Notes under the pieces: model-generated
What the model was told of the DNA's origin: nothing
Seen by the model: the letters and a program-made list of their open reading frames with translations, nothing else
Database searches by the model: none
Made by a program: the position numbers and the translations under genes
Part shown: one piece after another, positions 7,983 through 16,451 of the stretch
Layout of the letters: every line of letters starts with the position of its first letter
Position numbering within the stretch: the first letter of the stretch is position 1
From: JAWKWH01 sp963669285
GTDB taxonomy: Bacteria > Pseudomonadota > Alphaproteobacteria > Rhizobiales > Rhizobiaceae
Assembly: GCA_963669285.2 (NCBI GenBank)
Contig: CAXXSI010000004.1
Coordinates: 23,673 to 87,672, forward strand
Direction of reading: 5' to 3'
Length of the DNA stretch: 64,000 nucleotides

Positions 7983-9127
7983 GCACCGTAAAGGGCAAGC
8001 AGCGATTTCATCCGCCGACAAGCCAGATCGGGGTCGCGCAACAAACCCGCCTGGTCGGCCAGTTTGAAACAATCGACGAAATAGGGCAGCGGCCGCATCG
8101 ACTGAGCGCCACCGAGCATGACGAAATGATCCTGAAACCCGTTCAGCCAGGCGAGGAACACGACGCCGGTCTTGTAGTACTGCGTGGGCGCGCGAAAAAT
8201 CAGGCGGGCCAGCGGAACCGTCGGATCGAGCGTGGCACGGAAGCCGGTCGTGTCCCCCTTGCCCAGTTGCCCGATGGCGTGGGCGGCCGCTGTGGCCAGG
8301 GGATCGAAGATCCCGAGCAAGGCGTGCGAGTAGCCCTGGTCATCACCGGCGATCAGCTCGGGATAGTTGAAGTCGTCGCCGGTGTACATCTTGACGCCAT
8401 CGGGCAGCCGGCGGCGCATGACAATTTCCTTGTCCTTGTCCAGCAGCGAAATCTTGATGCCGTCGACCTTGGCATTATTGTCGGCGATAATCGTCAACGC
8501 GGTTTCGAGGCATTCGTCGAACTTTGCCGATCCCCAGTAGCCGGCAAGCGCCGGATCGAACATGTCGCCCAGCCAGTGCAGGATGACCGGCTGGTCGCAG
8601 GCGGCAAGAACGTCCTTGTAGACAGCGATGTAATCGTTCGGTCCGCCGGCCACTTTCGCAAGTGCGCGGCTCGCCATCAGAATGATCCGCCCGCCGACCT
8701 TCTGAATGGCTTCGACCTGCTCGAGATAGGCGCGGCGCACATCGTCGATCGATCGCGCGTCGGCAGCATCCAGATGATCTGTACCGCATCCGTTGAATAC
8801 CAGGGCGTCCGGCAATTCCGCCTTGGTGCGGGTGATCAGCTCCAGTGCTCCCGGCCAGTCGAGCCCCATGCCGCGCTGCGCCGTATCCATCGCTTCGGCA
8901 ATGCCCAGGCCGAGACCGGCAAGATGGCGGCGGAACACCATCGTCGCTTCCCAGTCGATCGTCGCCGGTCCGCTGGGATCGTTGCCGGTCATGGGATCGG
9001 CCACGACATGCGCGGCGGAAAACACCACTCGCGCCGGGTCGGCGCCAAGCGGCGCAGCCTCGATCGGCGTGCCGATCAGGCGATATTCTTCAACAACGCC
9101 CGAGGCGTCAGGCAAAGCCAGTTTCAT
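7979..9127 (-). CDS. DUF993 family protein (dihydrodipicolinate-synthase-like)
   Basis: 382 residues from the ATG at 9127, which has GAGGAG seven bases upstream; the frame continues to 9235 but that part is antisense-like leader. The sequence (ARVVFSAAHVVADP near residue 30, ALVFNGCGTDHL, VILHWLGDMFDP, KISLLDKDKE) matches the DUF993 group of class I aldolase-like barrels. In KISLLD the lysine could be the Schiff-base residue; this is inference. The biochemical role is not established. These genes usually travel with a TIM-barrel isomerase and an oxidoreductase, as here: the stop overlaps the start of the TIM-barrel gene by four bases and the SDR gene lies ten bases upstream. Its place in the operon implies an aldol or retro-aldol-like step in the locus. 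Confidence 0.8.
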   Translation of the reverse strand: MKLALPDASGVVEEYRLIGTPIEAAPLGADPARVVFSAAHVVADPMTGNDPSGPATIDWEATMVFRRHLAGLGLGIAEAMDTAQRGMGLDWPGALELITRTKAELPDALVFNGCGTDHLDAADARSIDDVRRAYLEQVEAIQKVGGRIILMASRALAKVAGGPNDYIAVYKDVLAACDQPVILHWLGDMFDPALAGYWGSAKFDECLETALTIIADNNAKVDGIKISLLDKDKEIVMRRRLPDGVKMYTGDDFNYPELIAGDDQGYSHALLGIFDPLATAAAHAIGQLGKGDTTGFRATLDPTVPLARLIFRAPTQYYKTGVVFLAWLNGFQDHFVMLGGAQSMRPLPYFVDCFKLADQAGLLRDPDLACRRMKSLLALYGA

Positions 9128-9137
9128 ATATTGCTCC

Positions 9138-9908
9138 TCAGAACCGGGGCACCAGCATGCCGCCATCCACCGAGATGGCCTGACCGGTCGTGTAGGGTAT
9201 GCCGCCGGTGGCAAGCGTGGCGACCACGGTTCCAAGTTCCTCCGGTTGTCCCACCCTCGGCAGGAGACAGAGGCCCTCTTCGGCCCGTTTCTGATAGCTG
9301 GCGATCACGGCTTGCGTCATTTCGGTTGCGATCAGGCCGGGCTGGACATCGAATACGGGTATGCTTTCGGGGCCGAGCCTGGCGGCAAATACTTTCGAGA
9401 TCATTGCGGCCGCTGCCTTGGATGCGCAGTACTCGCCGCGCGGCACCGCAACCGCCACCGCGTTGGACGAGGTGACGTTGATCACCGAATAGTTCAGCGA
9501 AGGATCGCGCTGGCGTGACAGCAAGCGCCTGGCAAAGGCCTGGGTCAGAAAAAACGGCGCCTTTGCATTGACGCCGAGACAGCGGTCGTAACTTTCTTCC
9601 GTCACGTCGAGCGGATCGCCCCTGCTCATAACACCGACACCGGCATTGTTGACCAAAGTGGTCAGCGGGCCCAGCGCTTCTTCGATTTTATCGAGGATGG
9701 TGTCGTGCTGCTTGATGTCGCTGACGTCGAACGCCGCTTTGAAAGCCTTCGAGCCTTCCGCCTCCACGGCTTTGGCGGCAGCGTCCAGTTCGTCGCTTTC
9801 GCTGCGGGCATTGAGCGCGATGTCGAAGCCTGAGCGCGCCAGCGCGACCGCTGAAGCGAGCCCGATGCCGCGGCTCGACCCTGTCACGAGTGCTACTTGT
9901 CCGGTCAT
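9138..9908 (-). CDS. Short-chain dehydrogenase/reductase (annotated in relatives as 3-ketoacyl-ACP reductase)
   Basis: 256 residues. Classical SDR: cofactor motif TGSSRGIGLAS at residues 9-19, NNAGVGVMSRG, catalytic serine in NVTSSNAVA, and the YCASKAAAAM catalytic Tyr-x-x-x-Lys. The residue after the second beta strand (NARSESDEL) suggests NADP or NAD cannot be decided safely. It ends SVDGGMLVPRF, a usual FabG-like C-terminus. In a catabolic operon with acyl-CoA dehydrogenase and DUF993 it more likely oxidises or reduces a hydroxyl/keto group of the substrate than a fatty-acid intermediate. The start overlaps the stop of the acyl-CoA dehydrogenase gene by four bases. Confidence 0.87.
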   Translation of the reverse strand: MTGQVALVTGSSRGIGLASAVALARSGFDIALNARSESDELDAAAKAVEAEGSKAFKAAFDVSDIKQHDTILDKIEEALGPLTTLVNNAGVGVMSRGDPLDVTEESYDRCLGVNAKAPFFLTQAFARRLLSRQRDPSLNYSVINVTSSNAVAVAVPRGEYCASKAAAAMISKVFAARLGPESIPVFDVQPGLIATEMTQAVIASYQKRAEEGLCLLPRVGQPEELGTVVATLATGGIPYTTGQAISVDGGMLVPRF

Positions 9909-11050
9909 GCCGCTGCTCCATGCTTGATCAGTTCGCGGGCAATGATCATACGCTGGATCTGGTTGGTTCCCTCATAAATCTGAGTGATTTTCGCGTCGCG
10001 ATAAAGCCGCTCGACTTCAAAGCCACGAATATAGCCGGAGCCGCCGAAAACCTGAACCGCGTCGGCAGTTCGGGCCACGGCCATGTCGCCGGCAAAGCAC
10101 TTGGCCATCGAACAGGACTTGGTTGCCTGGGCGCCGGTGTCGATCTTGTGCGCGGCGGAATGAACCAGCAGGCGCGCGGCCTCAATGTCCTTGGCCATGT
10201 CGGCGAGCAGCCACTGGACACCCTGGAACTCGGAGATCGCCTTCTTGAACTGCTTGCGCTGTTGCGCATAGTCGACCGCCGCTTCCAAACCGGCCTGGGC
10301 GATGCCGACGGCGAGTGCCGCAATGCCGACGCGGCCCTTGTCCAGAACACTCATCATCATGTGGAAACCGCGATTCTCCTCGCCCAGCAGGGCATCGGCC
10401 GGAAGCCGGACATCGGAAAAGTTCAACGCGCCGACCTGGCTGGCGCGCTGGCCCATCTTGTGTTCCTTGGGACCACGTTCAACGCCGTCTGCATGCAGAT
10501 CGACAATGAAAATAGACATGCCACGATTGCCGGCCTCGCGGTCGGTGCGGGCCAGAACGAAGCCGACATCGGCTACGGGTGCGTTATGAATCCAGATCTT
10601 GCCGCCATTGAGAACCCAGCCGTCGCCATCGCGCACCGCCTCGGTGCGAATTCCCGATACATCGGTGCCGGCTTCCGGTTCGGTGATGCAGTAGGCGACG
10701 CGGGTCTTGGCGGAGATGACGTCAGCGAGCCAGCGTTGACGCTGCTCTTCAGTTCCGTGGCGCACAAGCAGGGTTGATATCAGCTCGACCAGTCCGCATT
10801 GGTCGGCCACCGAGGCATATCCGCGCGACAACTCTTCCATGACCAGTGCATAGGTTACGGTGTCAAAGCCCGGGCCGCCCATCTCCTCGGGCACACAAAT
10901 ACCGAAAAGCCCCAGTTCACCCATTTGGGCATACACCTCATGGGGAAATCGCTCGTCGCGGTCGAGTTCCTCTGCCAACGGCCGAATGACGTCGTCGGCG
11001 AAGCTGCGCGTCATGTCGCGCACTTGCTCATGGGTTTCGGTGAGGTACAT
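9905..11050 (-). CDS. Acyl-CoA dehydrogenase
   Basis: 381 residues, standard for the family. The N-terminal helical domain begins LTETHEQVRDMTRSF; the FAD/substrate part includes YCITEPEAGTDVSG and KIWIHNAPVAD; the C-terminal domain holds QRKQFKKAISEFQ and the catalytic glutamate in IYEGTNQIQRMIIAREL. It introduces an alpha,beta double bond into an acyl-CoA in the cytoplasm and passes electrons to ETF. It is the promoter-proximal gene of a four-gene operon (acyl-CoA dehydrogenase, SDR, DUF993, TIM barrel), and a GTAACT-N4-AGTTAC palindrome sits 16 bases upstream of its start codon, exactly where a repressor would block it. Chain preference cannot be read from the sequence. Confidence 0.92.
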   Translation of the reverse strand: MYLTETHEQVRDMTRSFADDVIRPLAEELDRDERFPHEVYAQMGELGLFGICVPEEMGGPGFDTVTYALVMEELSRGYASVADQCGLVELISTLLVRHGTEEQRQRWLADVISAKTRVAYCITEPEAGTDVSGIRTEAVRDGDGWVLNGGKIWIHNAPVADVGFVLARTDREAGNRGMSIFIVDLHADGVERGPKEHKMGQRASQVGALNFSDVRLPADALLGEENRGFHMMMSVLDKGRVGIAALAVGIAQAGLEAAVDYAQQRKQFKKAISEFQGVQWLLADMAKDIEAARLLVHSAAHKIDTGAQATKSCSMAKCFAGDMAVARTADAVQVFGGSGYIRGFEVERLYRDAKITQIYEGTNQIQRMIIARELIKHGAAA

Positions 11051-11065
11051 CGATTCCTGCCATTT

Positions 11066-11081
11066 GTAACTGTTTAGTTAC
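11066..11081. promoter_or_regulatory. Putative TetR-type operator 1
   Basis: 16-base palindrome GTAACT-GTTT-AGTTAC, perfect in both half-sites, 16 bases upstream of the acyl-CoA dehydrogenase start. The same half-sites recur at 11154, 15392, 15490 and 26628. Assignment to the TetR protein encoded at 26757 is inference from location. Confidence 0.7.
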
Positions 11082-11153
11082 TTTACCGAAGAGAGAGACA
11101 AAACGTCAAGGGGGAATCGAATCCACCTTGCGGCACATCGCACGTTGAGATAT

Positions 11154-11169
11154 ATAACTAAATAGTTAC
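11154..11169. promoter_or_regulatory. Putative TetR-type operator 2
   Basis: ATAACT-AAAT-AGTTAC, one mismatch from the perfect palindrome, ending 16 bases before the aldo/keto reductase start at 11186 and just upstream of its GGAGG ribosome site. With operator 1 it flanks the 135-base divergent promoter region. Confidence 0.68.
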
Positions 11170-11185
11170 TTATGGAGGATGCCGC

Positions 11186-12202
11186 ATGAAGCCGGACACA
11201 AAGAACAAGTTTGGACGAGTTGATCTTGAAGTTACCGCATTTGGTTTCGGAACGGCGCCGATCGGCAACATTTTCCGCGAAATCGACGAACCGACATCGG
11301 ATGCGATGATCCAGAAGTCATGGGATTCGGGCGTTCGCTATTTTGACACCGCACCCATGTACGGACACGGGCTGAGCGAGTTGCGCACCGGCCAGTCGCT
11401 GCGTTGGAAGAACCGCGACGATTTTGTCCTGTCATCGAAGGTCGGCCGTCTGCTCAAACCCGCCAAGCGGTCGGAAATCGACTTTGCGCCATGGACCAAT
11501 GCGGCGCCGTTCACCATGCATTTCGACTATTCCTATGACGGGGTGATGCGTGCATTCGAGGACAGCCTGCAAAGACTTGCGCTGGAAAGAATGGATATCT
11601 GCTTTATCCACGACATCGACAAATTCACCCGCGGCGCCGATCAGCCCAAGGTATTCGAGCAGGCGATGGACGGCGCATGGCGTGCGCTGGAGAGCTTGCG
11701 CGACCAGGGCGCGGTCAAGGCAATCGGCGTTGGCGTGAACGAGTGGGAAGTCTGCCATGCGGCGCTGCAGGCGCGTGATTTCGACTGTTTCCTGCTCGCC
11801 GGCCGCTATACGCTGCTGGAGCAGGATTCGCTGAACGAGTTCTTGCCGCTTTGCGAGGAACGCGGCGCCGCAGTGGTTGTGGGAGGCGGCTTCAACTCCG
11901 GCATATTGGCCACCGGTGCGGTCGAGGGCGCCAAATACAATTATGCGCCCGCACCCGACGACATCATGAAAAAGGTGCGCGACATCGAAACGGTCTGTGC
12001 GGCACACAATGTGCCGCTTGCCGCCGCGGCGCTGCAGTTCGTCGTCGCCCATCCGGCAATTCCCTGCTTCATGGCCGGCACGCGTACTGTCGAACAACTC
12101 GAACAAAATCTCGAATGGTTCAGCCACCCCGTGCCTGCTGAATTCTGGGCCGAACTGAGATCGAAGGGCCTGCTGCGCGAGGACGCGCCAACCCCGCAAT
12201 GA
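11186..12202 (+). CDS. Aldo/keto reductase (L-fucose / D-threo-aldose dehydrogenase type)
   Basis: 338 residues. AKR barrel signatures: GFGTAPIGNIF near the N-terminus, YFDTAPMYGHGLSE (Asp and Tyr of the catalytic tetrad), SSKVGRLL (Lys), and DICFIHDIDKF where the His lies. The C-terminal cofactor loop PCFMAGTRTVEQLEQN is of the aldose-dehydrogenase branch, whose members oxidise L-fucose, D-arabinose or L-galactose to the lactone with NAD(P). The ATG follows a GGAGG at nine bases. The stop overlaps the start of the MaoC gene, so the two are coupled. The operator upstream and the divergent acyl-CoA dehydrogenase operon make it part of the same regulon. A sugar-like substrate would fit the CUT2 transporter at 21.8-26.5 kb. 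Confidence 0.88.
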   Translation: MKPDTKNKFGRVDLEVTAFGFGTAPIGNIFREIDEPTSDAMIQKSWDSGVRYFDTAPMYGHGLSELRTGQSLRWKNRDDFVLSSKVGRLLKPAKRSEIDFAPWTNAAPFTMHFDYSYDGVMRAFEDSLQRLALERMDICFIHDIDKFTRGADQPKVFEQAMDGAWRALESLRDQGAVKAIGVGVNEWEVCHAALQARDFDCFLLAGRYTLLEQDSLNEFLPLCEERGAAVVVGGGFNSGILATGAVEGAKYNYAPAPDDIMKKVRDIETVCAAHNVPLAAAALQFVVAHPAIPCFMAGTRTVEQLEQNLEWFSHPVPAEFWAELRSKGLLREDAPTPQ

Positions 12203-12651
12203 GCGGCACACTGCCGCCAGGCCGGTACGGATTCGACGACGTCTCGGAAGGCGACCGCATCGACGCCGGCAGCATGCCAGTCAGCACCGGGGCGATCGAT
12301 GATTTCGCCGACCTGACCGGAGACCGCTTCGAAATCCACATGAGCGACGAGGCCGCCGCCCGCCACGGATTTGACGGGCGGGTGGCTCACGGCCTTCTGG
12401 TTCTGTCGCTGATTGACGGATTGAAAAACCGGGCGCCGGCGCAGTTCAAGGCGCAGGCTTCGCTCGGCTGGAACTGGTCTTTCGAGGGACCGGTGATCGC
12501 CGGCGACACCGTGTCAGTGATGATAACGGTCGCCGAGAAACGGCCGGTCAGTGATGCCAAACGCGGGATTCTTCGCCTGAGCTTTGACGCCGTCAACCAG
12601 CGCGGCGACTGTGTGCAAAGCGGCGAAAACCTGCTGATGGTTTACCGATGA
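12199..12651 (+). CDS. MaoC-like (R)-specific enoyl-CoA hydratase / dehydratase
   Basis: 150 residues, one hot-dog domain. The typical hydratase-2 motif is present: DDFADLTGDRFEIHMSDEAA with the catalytic Asp/His context, then GFDGRVAHGLLVLSL. It hydrates or dehydrates an enoyl-/hydroxyacyl-CoA (or a similar thioester). It is translated from an ATG that overlaps the stop of the aldo/keto reductase, so the two are made together. With acyl-CoA dehydrogenase and a crotonase-type hydratase in the neighbouring units, this supports a beta-oxidation-like route, and the presence of two unrelated hydratases suggests handling of both stereochemical series or of two different intermediates. Confidence 0.87.
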   Translation: MSGTLPPGRYGFDDVSEGDRIDAGSMPVSTGAIDDFADLTGDRFEIHMSDEAAARHGFDGRVAHGLLVLSLIDGLKNRAPAQFKAQASLGWNWSFEGPVIAGDTVSVMITVAEKRPVSDAKRGILRLSFDAVNQRGDCVQSGENLLMVYR

Positions 12652-12695
12652 ACCGGGTGCATTCGATCGCCTACCCGGGCTGATAGAAATCTGAT

Positions 12696-13007
12696 TTAAA
12701 CTTCAAAATCAAATACATAGACGCCATCGGCGCCACCTTCCGTTTCGGCAACGATGCGGGCGCCGATCGCCTGATGGATCTCGTCGACGAGGTAGGTATC
12801 GCGAACGCCAGTGTCGCGGAAATCGAACCAGAACAGATCGCGGTAGTCGCGCACCAGGGGATCCTCCACGCTTACATTTTCACGAGATTGGAAATCGATG
12901 ATGCCGTCGATGCGATCGGCCAATCCGGCAAGCTGATCGTAAAGTCCCTGTTTGGTTTCCTGCGCCGTTCCAGGCTTGAAGCGAAGCGCGACCAGATGGC
13001 GAATCAT
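12696..13007 (-). CDS. Dabb (stress-responsive alpha/beta barrel) family protein
   Basis: 103 residues, the length of a single dimeric alpha/beta barrel (Dabb) domain. The beginning MIRHLVALRFKPGTAQE and the later YLVDEIHQAIG are typical of the family. Such proteins are usually homodimers; some are olivetolic-acid-cyclase-like or decarboxylase-like, and many have no known reaction. It is the last gene of the CoA-transferase, enoyl-CoA hydratase and Dabb operon, and its start overlaps the stop of the hydratase gene by four bases, so it probably has an auxiliary catalytic or binding role in the same pathway. Confidence 0.8.
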   Translation of the reverse strand: MIRHLVALRFKPGTAQETKQGLYDQLAGLADRIDGIIDFQSRENVSVEDPLVRDYRDLFWFDFRDTGVRDTYLVDEIHQAIGARIVAETEGGADGVYVFDFEV

Positions 13008-13789
13008 GGCTTGTCCTTTTTGGATGAGGCAGACTTCCGGGCGCGGTATGCGGCCAGCCCGTCGGCAAGTTCATCGGAGCCGGCGGCCAAGGCGCCGGCG
13101 ATGGAATCGATGATGCGTTCGCGTTCCTCGCCTTCCGCTGCATTGATCATCATCTTGGTCAATTCGGTTGCCTGTGTACCGCGTTTGCCGACTACCGCTG
13201 CAAGGTCTTCGGCTGCTGCCACGCCTTCACCGGTGGGCACCACGCGATCGACAATGCCGTGGTGCAAGGCTTGCTCCGCGGAAAAGACCTCGCCGAAAAC
13301 CGCCATACGGCGGACAATCCGGGCGCCGAAGCGGCGCACCGTGCGTTGCGTGCCCGACCAGCCTGGAATTGTGCCCAGTCCCGTTTCCGGCTGCCCGAAC
13401 TTCACCTGTTCCTCGGCAATGCGGAAGTCGGCGCAGGCTGCCAATTCCAGTCCCCCACCCAGCGCATGTCCGTTGATCACCGCAATGACCGGCTGGCGCA
13501 GGCGCGCCAGCGCATCGAAGGCGTTGTGACCATCGCGGATCCAAGTGCGTCCGAATTCCTGAGCGGACAATTTGCTCCAGGCATTAATATCGCCACCGGC
13601 ACAAAACGCTTTCCCGTTGCCGGTGAGGATAACCACGGCGATTTCCTTGCTGTGCTCGATCTCGTGACAACGCGCCGAAAGCGCAGCGATCATCGCCCCG
13701 TCGAGTGCGTTCAGCTTTTCGGGCCGGTTGAGCCGCAAACTGGCCACGCCATCGACTACGTGCAGTTCGACGCGCTGCTCGTCATTCAT
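13004..13789 (-). CDS. Enoyl-CoA hydratase/isomerase (crotonase) family protein
   Basis: 261 residues. Crotonase fold: LNRPEKLNALDGAMI, the oxyanion-hole segments AFCAGGDINAW and NGHALGGGLELAACADFRIAEE, and the active-site loop GLGTIPGWSGTQR. It acts on an acyl-CoA thioester in the cytoplasm. The stop overlaps the start of the Dabb gene, and its start overlaps the stop of the CoA-transferase gene (four bases each), giving a tightly packed three-gene operon. Within the family, hydratase, isomerase and decarboxylase activities cannot be separated by eye; the position of an acidic residue in the active-site loop favours a hydratase-like reaction. Confidence 0.88.
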   Translation of the reverse strand: MNDEQRVELHVVDGVASLRLNRPEKLNALDGAMIAALSARCHEIEHSKEIAVVILTGNGKAFCAGGDINAWSKLSAQEFGRTWIRDGHNAFDALARLRQPVIAVINGHALGGGLELAACADFRIAEEQVKFGQPETGLGTIPGWSGTQRTVRRFGARIVRRMAVFGEVFSAEQALHHGIVDRVVPTGEGVAAAEDLAAVVGKRGTQATELTKMMINAAEGEERERIIDSIAGALAAGSDELADGLAAYRARKSASSKKDKP

Positions 13790-15357
13790 AGGGAGAGCCC
13801 AATCGGTTCGGGCTGAAACAATCGGGCATCCATCTCGCGCAGATCGTCAGCAACACCCAACGGCGTGGCCGCCTGATCGAGGATGTCGCGCTGCAATTCC
13901 ACGCCCGGTGCAACTTCGGTCACCACGAGTCCATCAGAGGTCAACCGCATCACGCATCGCTCGGTAATGTAGATCGCCTGCCTGCCCTCGGCGACGGCGC
14001 GCGGCCCGGAAAATGAAACCTGGTCGACCTTGGGCACGAGCTTGGCAATCTTGCCCTCGCGATCGATGACAAGCTTGCCATCCTCGATATGCATTTTCGC
14101 GCCGGCATTGAAATTGCCGGAGAACACGATCCTCTCGGCGCGAGTGGTGATGTCGACGAACCCGCCTGCTCCGGCGGTGCGATGCGGCGTCGCCGCAAGG
14201 CGCGAGACGTTGACAGAGCCTTCAGCGTCAATCTCGAGAAAGGACAGCAGCGAGGCATCAAAACCGCCTGCCTGGAAATAGGCGAACTGGTGCGGAGAGG
14301 CGACGAATGCCTCGGCGTTTGCCGAGCATCCGAATTTGAAATCCAAAAGCGGAATTCCGCCGACCGCGCCCTGCTCGATTACCCAGGTCACCGCGCCGTG
14401 CTGGCCTTCTTCCAGAAAGATCCGCGGCACGTTTGCCGAGATGCCGAACCCGATGTTGACGGCCCATCCGCGTTGCAGTTCCTGGGCGACGCGGCGGGCA
14501 ATGACCTTGCCGACGCCGAATTCAGGAACGCTGAAACTGCCGAGCGGCCTTGTCAGTTCGCCGGATATCGCCGGATCGTAGACCGTGGCGGTGGTCTGCA
14601 ACATATCCGGCGCCTCAACGACACAATCGACCAGGATTCCGGGAACATGGACATCGTGCGGGCGGATTGAACCCGCCTGGGCCACCCGGCGCACCTGTGC
14701 GATGACCTTGCCGCCGGTGTTGTGTGCAGCCAATGCCATTTCCATTGCGCCGAGATATGCACCCTCCGATTCAAAGCTCAGATTACCACGTTCATCACCG
14801 GTCGTAGCGCGAATAATGGCAACATCGGGCTTGATGGCCGAGAAATAGAGCCAGTCTTCACCTTCGAACTCCTGATGGCGAACGATTGGCGCCGCGGCTG
14901 CAGCCTCGTTCATGGCGCAGCCTTCCTGGTCGGGGTCGACAAATGTCCCCATACCGACCTTGGTCAACACACCCGGACGGTGCCCTGCAGCCTCGCGCAG
15001 CATGTCGAATATGATGCCTGAGGGGACGTTATAGGCGGCGATTTCATTGCCTGTGATCATCTGCCAGATAAGCGGCGGCTCGGCGTTGGAAGGTCCCGAC
15101 GGATAGGATCCGCCGATCACCTTGGCCAGACAACCTGATTTGGCAATGTGATCGATTCCCTTGGTGCCGAAGAAATCGCCGGCAGCAATCGGATGGATCG
15201 TTGTCAGATTCGACGGTGATGCGGTCTCGTCAAATCGTTCACCAAGCGCCTGCAGGATTGCATCGGGACAACACAATCCGCTTGATGAATTAACCGCAAC
15301 GACCGCACTGTCCGGGATAAGCGCAACGGCCTCGGCTGCTGACATCTGTTTGGTCAC
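13786..15357 (-). CDS. Acyl-CoA : acetate/3-ketoacid CoA-transferase (family I, fused alpha/beta)
   Basis: 523 residues, the length of single-chain family I CoA-transferases such as YdiF or succinyl-CoA:3-ketoacid transferase. The alpha part carries AVVAVNSSSGLCCPDAIL and GMGTFVDPDQEGCAM; the beta part carries NIGFGISANVPRIF and WVIEQGAVGGIPLLDF, where the glutamate of EQGAVGG is the covalent catalytic residue. It activates a free acid by transferring CoA from a donor thioester, the natural entry point to the acyl-CoA dehydrogenase/hydratase steps encoded nearby. First gene of its operon; an operator palindrome lies 35 bases upstream of the ATG. Confidence 0.87.
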   Translation of the reverse strand: MTKQMSAAEAVALIPDSAVVAVNSSSGLCCPDAILQALGERFDETASPSNLTTIHPIAAGDFFGTKGIDHIAKSGCLAKVIGGSYPSGPSNAEPPLIWQMITGNEIAAYNVPSGIIFDMLREAAGHRPGVLTKVGMGTFVDPDQEGCAMNEAAAAAPIVRHQEFEGEDWLYFSAIKPDVAIIRATTGDERGNLSFESEGAYLGAMEMALAAHNTGGKVIAQVRRVAQAGSIRPHDVHVPGILVDCVVEAPDMLQTTATVYDPAISGELTRPLGSFSVPEFGVGKVIARRVAQELQRGWAVNIGFGISANVPRIFLEEGQHGAVTWVIEQGAVGGIPLLDFKFGCSANAEAFVASPHQFAYFQAGGFDASLLSFLEIDAEGSVNVSRLAATPHRTAGAGGFVDITTRAERIVFSGNFNAGAKMHIEDGKLVIDREGKIAKLVPKVDQVSFSGPRAVAEGRQAIYITERCVMRLTSDGLVVTEVAPGVELQRDILDQAATPLGVADDLREMDARLFQPEPIGLSL

Positions 15358-15391
15358 ACGCTCTTCCCCACGGTGTCTATTTGACTATTAA

Positions 15392-15407
15392 GTAACTAAC
15401 TAGTTAT
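15392..15407. promoter_or_regulatory. Putative TetR-type operator 3
   Basis: GTAACT-AACT-AGTTAT: one mismatch from the perfect inverted repeat. It lies 35 bases upstream of the CoA-transferase start, in the 177-base divergent region shared with the aldo/keto reductase gene at 15535. Confidence 0.68.
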
Positions 15408-15489
15408 CTAAATATGCCCTCGAAAACGCCACGAATCAAGCGTTTAAATGATATTCTGCGAGAAAGCTCATCAAAACGCTTCCTTTCAA

Positions 15490-15505
15490 GTAACTAATTG
15501 GTTAT
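15490..15505. promoter_or_regulatory. Putative TetR-type operator 4
   Basis: GTAACT-AATT-GGTTAT, two mismatches in the right half-site, ending 29 bases before the aldo/keto reductase start at 15535. The paired arrangement with operator 3 repeats that seen at 11.07-11.17 kb. Confidence 0.62.
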
Positions 15506-15534
15506 AACTATTACGCCATTCGAAGGGACGCGAA

Positions 15535-16353
15535 ATGAACGTATACTATGAAAAGACACACCAACGTGCCTTCGGCACATTTCCGCTGACAGGAGATGTG
15601 GCGCGTGATGCGATACTCGCCGCCGCAGACGTCGGCTATCGCGCGTTCGACACCGCCCAGATGTACGGAAACGAGGCGGAGACCGGCGAAGCCTTGAAGG
15701 CGTCGGGAGTGGCACGTGATGAGCTCTGCATTACCACCAAGGTGCATCCCGACAACTTCAGCGAGGACAAGTTCATCGCGTCCGTCGAGCAGAGCCTCAA
15801 GGCGCTGCAGATTGATGTCGTCGACGTCCTGTTGCTGCACTGGCCGCCGATCGGCGGTGATATTACCCCGTCTCTGCGGCTGCTCGAGGACGCCTTGAAG
15901 CGGGGATTGACCCGCAATATCGGCGTATCGAATTACACAGTGGCGATGATGAAGCAGGCCGTCTCGATCGTCGACGCGCCGATCGTCACCAACCAGGTCG
16001 AGTTTCATCCGCTGCTCAACCAGGACACGCTGCTGGCCGGCGCCAACGAAGCCGGAATTGCCTTGTCGTCCTATTCCTCGGTCGCTCGCGGCGAGGTTTT
16101 CAAACATCCCGAATTCGCCAAAATCGGCGCAGCCTACGGCAAATCGGCAGCCCAGGTGGTGCTTCGCTGGATCATCCAGAAGGGCGTCAGCATCAACACG
16201 ATGTCGACAAAGCCGGAAAACATCCGCGCCAATTTCGACATCATGGATTTCACGCTGTCGAATGTCGACATGGCGCGCATCGAGGCGAAAACCCTCACCG
16301 GATATCGTATCGTCGACAAGGACCTGGTGCCGTGGGCGCCCGATTGGGATTGA
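15535..16353 (+). CDS. Aldo/keto reductase (2,5-diketo-D-gluconate reductase-like)
   Basis: 272 residues, shorter than the other AKR in the locus and of a different branch. Signatures: GYRAFDTAQMYGNEAETGEAL (catalytic Asp/Tyr), CITTKVHPDNF (Lys), DVLLLHWPP (His), GVSNYTVAMMKQA, and NQVEFHPLL. The loop WIIQKGVSINTMSTKPENIRAN resembles the NADPH-binding loop of AKR5-type enzymes. It reduces a ketone or aldehyde of a sugar-like or small carbonyl substrate. Transcribed alone, divergently from the CoA-transferase operon, with operator palindromes on both sides of the shared promoter region, so it is expected to be induced together with it. Confidence 0.87.
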   Translation: MNVYYEKTHQRAFGTFPLTGDVARDAILAAADVGYRAFDTAQMYGNEAETGEALKASGVARDELCITTKVHPDNFSEDKFIASVEQSLKALQIDVVDVLLLHWPPIGGDITPSLRLLEDALKRGLTRNIGVSNYTVAMMKQAVSIVDAPIVTNQVEFHPLLNQDTLLAGANEAGIALSSYSSVARGEVFKHPEFAKIGAAYGKSAAQVVLRWIIQKGVSINTMSTKPENIRANFDIMDFTLSNVDMARIEAKTLTGYRIVDKDLVPWAPDWD

Positions 16354-16451
16354 ATCGACAATTGCACGAAGGCTCCAATTCCTCCCGTCGGGGTCGCCTG
16401 TCTAAAGTGGGCGGCCCCGAATTCTTTCATCAATGAAATCCCCGAATTGGG